This document shows, one piece after another, positions 60,680 through 64,000 of a stretch of DNA of 64,000 nt (position 1 is the stretch's first letter; each line of letters opens with the position of its first letter). Location of the stretch: the NCBI GenBank assembly GCA_900660155.1, contig CABFPE010001050.1:65442-129441 (forward strand), written 5' to 3'. The notes below the pieces were generated by a model, which was given only the letters and a program-made list of their open reading frames with translations, did no database searches and was not told the DNA's origin. Source of the stretch: Hofstenia miamia (Eukaryota > Xenacoelomorpha > Acoela > Hofsteniidae). Position numbers and translations under genes: made by a program.

Positions 60680-62600
60680 GTATGACGTCATTAACATGTC
60701 TGCCAACAACTTGGAAATTGCTTACTTTTGTGATTGCAAGTAGGCTGGCATGTTATTTAGAACAGAACAGGTTGTTACCAGAGGAGCAGAAGGGATTTAG
60801 GACAAAGACGAGAGGATGCAAAGATCAGTTGTTGATAGACCAGGCAGTAGTGGAGAATTGTAGAAGAAGAAACACAAACTTAGTAATGGCATGGATAGAC
60901 TGCAGGAAGGCATATGACAGCATATCACATAGGTGGGTATTGAGGACGATGGAGCCCAATGGAGTTCCACGGAAATTGGTTGAGTTTCTAGAGAGGGAGA
61001 TGGGAAAGTGGCAAACTGAGATAGACGGGCACAGGTTGAGGTTTAGAGTGAGGCATATTTCAGGGAGACAGCTTAGCACCACTAATGTTTGTAGTTAGCT
61101 TAATACCTATAACAGAAAGGATAAAGGAGACAGGCGTAGGGTATAAGATGGAGAAGAATGGTAGAGCAGTGAGTCACCTGTGGTACATGGACGACCTGAA
61201 GATGTATGCTAGTTCAAGGAAGATGTTGCAGAAGCAAGTGGAGACATTGGAGAAGGCAAGCAGAGATTCAGTGTTGGAGTTTGGATTAGGAAAGTGTGCA
61301 GCAGTGACAATGACTAGAGGCAAGTGTGTGGACGGAGAGGGTTTGAGGACAAGCAGTGGGGATAAGATTAAGGAAGTCAAAGAGGGGTACAAGTACTTAG
61401 GTGTGATAGAGAGAGATAGCACAGATCATGAGGAAATGAGGCGATACCAGTGTTGAGATATTTGGCAGAAATAGTTAGGTGGAACAAGAATGAACTGAGG
61501 GAATTAGACAGGGAGACAAGGAAGATACTAGCAGCAGAGAGAGCATTCAATTTAAATGGAGATGTAGATAGGCTGTACATGGCAAGGCATAAGGGAGGGA
61601 AAGGGCTGCTAAGTGTGGAGGAAACTGTAGAAGCAGAAGCACTAGGGCTAAAGGAATATGTAGAAGAACAACCTAGAGGATCCTTTCCAGAGGTCACTAA
61701 GGAGTTAATGAAGATAAGAACTGAGAGTGAAGGAAACAATGTATACCAAAGTAGGATGGAATCAGAGAGACAAACAAGGTATAGGAAGAAGGCAAGGCAT
61801 TGAGAATACTGGAGGAATACAGAAATTTGTGAAAGAGAACAGTGCAACAAGTCGTTAAAGAAGGCAGGACTGAAAAGAGAAGTAGAAGCACTGATAATGG
61901 CGGCACAGGAGCAAGCAATAAGAACAAACTGGGTGAAGAAGGATATAGACAAAAGAGTAGAAGTAAGTGATAAGTGTAGGCTATGTAAGAAAGAGGCGAA
62001 GACAATAGATCATCTGATAGCAGGGTGTGAGAAGTTGGCACAGAATGAAAATAAGTTCAGGCTTGACAAGGTGGGAAGAATGGTACACTGGGGTTTGAGC
62101 TGGCAGCATGGGTTAGAAGCAGGAGAAAAGTGGTATGAGCACAAGCCACAGGGCGTCATAGAAAATGAGAAGGTTAAGATACTGTGGGACTTCAACATAC
62201 AGACAAGCAAAGTGATAGAAGCATGGAGGCCAGACATAGTAGAGTTAGACAAAGAGAAAAGATTAGTAACAGTAATAGACATAGCAGTACCAAAGGACAG
62301 AAATGTAGAAAGCAAGGAGAAAGGGAAGATAGACAAGTAAAGAGAGTTAGCAGAGGAAATAGAAAGGCTGTGGAAGTTAAACAAGGTTGAAGTAGTCCCG
62401 GTAGTAGTAGGCGCAGTAGGAACAGTGAGTAAGAAGCATACGAGATACTTGGTGAAGTTGGAAGTATCAAGGGGGGGAGGAGCGGTAGCACAGAAGGCAG
62501 CATTGTTCGGTATAGCAAGAGTCCTGAGGAAAGCTCTCAGACTCCCTGAGAACTGGTGAGTTCCCCAAGCTGAGAGGAATACCAGCATGAAGCTGGGCGA
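60680..62600 (+). mobile_element. R2/NeSL-like LINE (RLE type), 5' truncated
   Basis: A non-LTR retrotransposon of the restriction-like-endonuclease group, starting abruptly inside RT at TCLPTTWKLLT and running to the stop at 62557-62559. It is markedly less AT-rich and purine-richer on the plus strand than the surrounding fossil, as expected for a younger insertion. It is inserted in the integrase of relic D. 5' truncation is usual for target-primed reverse transcription. No clear target duplication or poly(A) tail is seen. Confidence 0.85.
60684..62559 (+). pseudogene. LINE protein: RT, zinc finger and restriction-like endonuclease
   Basis: Domains in order: RT motifs QKGFRTKTRGCKDQLL, AWIDCRKAYDSISH (motif A, catalytic Asp), QGDSLAPLMFVV (motif B) and LWYMDDLKMYA (motif C, catalytic Asp pair); a thumb-like helical part; a CCHC finger CRLCKKEAKTIDHLIAGC near 61975-62030; then an endonuclease segment with WDFNIQT, RPDIVELD and VIDIAVPKD, matching the PD-(D/E)XK type of R2/NeSL elements. 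Breaks: frameshifts near 61060 and 61445 and in-frame stops at 61801 and 62338. The frame otherwise continues to the natural stop after LRLPENW. Few lesions for its length, so relatively young. It copies its RNA at a nick made by its own endonuclease. Confidence 0.85.
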
Positions 62601-62728
62601 AGTAAGAAATAATAATATTGTATTTTATGATTATGTATCTGAAAATAACATTCAGAATATAAAGTTTACAAATTTACTGATATGGATTTTTCAGGTATCT
62701 GTTTGGAAACATTTTGAGGTTTTGATAT

Positions 62729-63165
62729 TGTAGAATAATCCAAGAATTAATGCTGCAAAAGGAAACTAAGAAAGAGATTAGTCGGTCAGAGAAGATTAAC
62801 ATCGAATTGAATTATGATTAAATTAGTATTAATTGTAAATTAAAATCAATTTAAATTTAGCATCACTTATTTTGTAAAAGGCAACTAAGAGAGAACATTA
62901 CCAAATAGTACTTGTCGAAACAATTTGCAAGACGAAGGAGGCTATATCGCTTCCATTATTTTTTAGCCATCTTGACAGACGATTCAAAATTCAAATCGAG
63001 AGGTACTTTTTGATCTGGAACTATAAATAGAGAGAAATCATTTGGAGAACTGTTGAAGTAAATTCTTCGAAAATCTAATGTATAGATTTAACCTGGTTTG
63101 CTTATTATAAAATCATGTCAAGCTAAACCGTAAATGCACACATCGGAAGTGATTCGAGGGTCCTT
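62729..63165 (+). repeat. LTR fragment of family A, plus orientation
   Basis: Starts TGTAGAATAATCC and continues with family A LTR landmarks: TTAGCCATCTTGACAG (62964-62979), CTATAAATAG (63021-63030) and CAAGCTAAACCG (63120-63131). It breaks off near 63165 straight into integrase sequence of relic D. Confidence 0.65.
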
Positions 63166-63755
63166 GATCCAAGCCATCATAACCAATCGTGGTACACAAT
63201 TTGAAAGTTCATTAACCAACGAACTATTACAACAATTAGAAATACTGCATGAGCATCCTGATATCATCAACAAAGTAATGGCGCTGTAGAACGATTAAAC
63301 AAAACATTAATGAAACTCATTCACGCAGTGACAGCCAACATCGGTGGAAAAAATTGGAGATCTGTTATGCCTTACAATGAAAATTTCTATAACATCTCCG
63401 TGCATACAACAACAGGTATCACACCTTTTAAAGCAACTTTCAGTGATGAAGCATCTACACTGCTAAGCATGTTATGCAAAAATATAACATTACTGCAACA
63501 AATGATTACATTAAAGATTTACTAAAATAATTACATAACATTCATGAAACAAATTGCATGTTTAACAAACAGCTTTACAGAGAACCACATAAAGTTGGTG
63601 ATAAAGTGTATTCATTTACACCAATACAAACATCCAATGGTAAACAAACAGGGAAGTTAGGGACCCACTGGTTTGGTCCTCACAGAATTACTAAAGTATT
63701 AAAACGTAATAAATACATTTTGGACAATGGAAAACACGCAATTTCCTATCACTAA
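63166..63755 (+). pseudogene. Integrase C-terminal part of relic D
   Basis: Contains AIITNRGTQFESSLTNELL from the core, TTGITPFKATF, and a tail KVGDKVYSFTP with GPHRITKVLKRNKYILDNGK. This is the usual order at the end of a Ty3/Gypsy pol. Broken. Confidence 0.7.
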
Positions 63756-63912
63756 TACATACAATTAAAGATATCGAAAATGCAAACACAAAGAATTTAA
63801 AACAATTAATCATAACAATGACACTTACCTTGACAGGCTGAGCTAGACAATGTTCCTGAGAAACAATTGGATTGTTCTGCGATGTATTCTTAGGTTGTCA
63901 TAATAATACTAC

Positions 63913-64000
63913 TAGAGGTCGACTGTAAACCAAACCGAAACGGAAACCGTGATCTTCACACAGACCGAAATCGAACTGACTCATTTTCACTAGCACGGTT
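63913..64000. mobile_element. Possible hAT left end at window edge
   Basis: TAGAGGTCGACTG followed by repeated AAACCGAAACGGAAACCG-like sequence resembles a common hAT terminal style. The rest lies outside the window. Confidence 0.35.

Larger units (their letters stand above)
51459..63760 (+). mobile_element. LTR retrotransposon relic D (Ty3/Gypsy-like) with nested insertions
   Basis: Plus-strand fossil. 5' LTR 51459-52125, primer site 52126-52145, gag (about 52200-53056 and 54112-54780), protease-like (about 54900-55230), RT (55600-55842 and 58216-58560), RNase H (about 58890-59000 and 60309-60530), integrase (60560-60680 and 63166-63755). The parts are split by two hAT elements, an unassigned block and a LINE. 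The RT shows KYRLCIDFRKLND and AAYIDDIY, close in style to relic A. The integrase tail has GTHWFGPHRITKVLKRNKYILDN. Its 3' LTR is not in the window or is lost. Broken in many places; old. Confidence 0.8.

Noticed and set aside
61174-62588. Long minus-strand ORFs rich in Ser, Leu and Phe
   Set aside because: Antisense of the R2/NeSL-like LINE, whose plus-strand motifs are clear.
1-64000. CRISPR arrays, bacterial operons, rRNA or functional tRNA genes
   Set aside because: None seen; sequence is eukaryotic and dominated by retroelements.

Overview
This is AT-rich animal DNA from an invertebrate. The phylum cannot be fixed from the sequence; the mix of elements (a CR1-like LINE with a 2A peptide, an R2/NeSL-like LINE, several hAT elements, Ty3/Gypsy relics, a C48-like protease family) is the kind seen in cnidarians and several other invertebrates. 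No complete host gene is visible. The only host-like coding signals are a C48/ULP-type cysteine protease 3' exon present in two or three copies (9.9-11.4 kb, minus strand), a weak candidate exon at 7.86-7.92 kb and a possible promoter spot at 13.4 kb. Everything else that reads as protein belongs to transposable elements, all broken.

Layout. 0.65-1.04 kb: tail of a mariner-like transposon. 1.14-3.55 kb: a CR1/Jockey-type LINE (2A peptide, APE endonuclease, reverse transcriptase) without its 3' part. 4.05-4.94 kb: a hAT-like end followed by an old LTR copy. 4.9-17 kb: AT-rich non-coding DNA with the protease exons, an 11-bp-period repeat and a hairpin. 17.1-22.8 kb: minus-strand LTR relic B. 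22.9-25.1 kb: plus-strand Ty3/Gypsy relic E, cut by the next element. 25.1-38.3 kb: large minus-strand LTR relic A with LTRs of about 1.04 kb, gag, pol and a long extra ORF region downstream of integrase, disturbed by an inverted fragment and by duplicated ends beside single-N joins. 38.4-51.4 kb: AT-rich non-coding DNA holding an inverted LTR of family A (42.4-43.4 kb). 51.46 kb to near the window end: a third LTR relic (D), into which two hAT elements, an unassigned block and an R2/NeSL-like LINE are nested. The last 90 bases look like another hAT end.

The most interesting content is: (1) the extra 3' ORF region of about 3.4 kb shared by diverged LTR relics A, B and an inverted fragment, with no env hallmarks that I can recognise; (2) a 2A ribosome-skipping peptide at the very N-terminus of the LINE ORF; (3) a promoter-like block (YY1-like motif followed by a TATA box) kept in five diverged LTR copies; (4) clear nesting with 8-bp target duplications; and (5) isolated single-N positions, four of which sit beside duplicated or inverted sequence, so parts of this scaffold are probably mis-joined.

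The elements do not form a working system together. They record successive insertions into older elements: A into E, hAT elements and a LINE into D. All coordinates for LTR elements are domain-level estimates.
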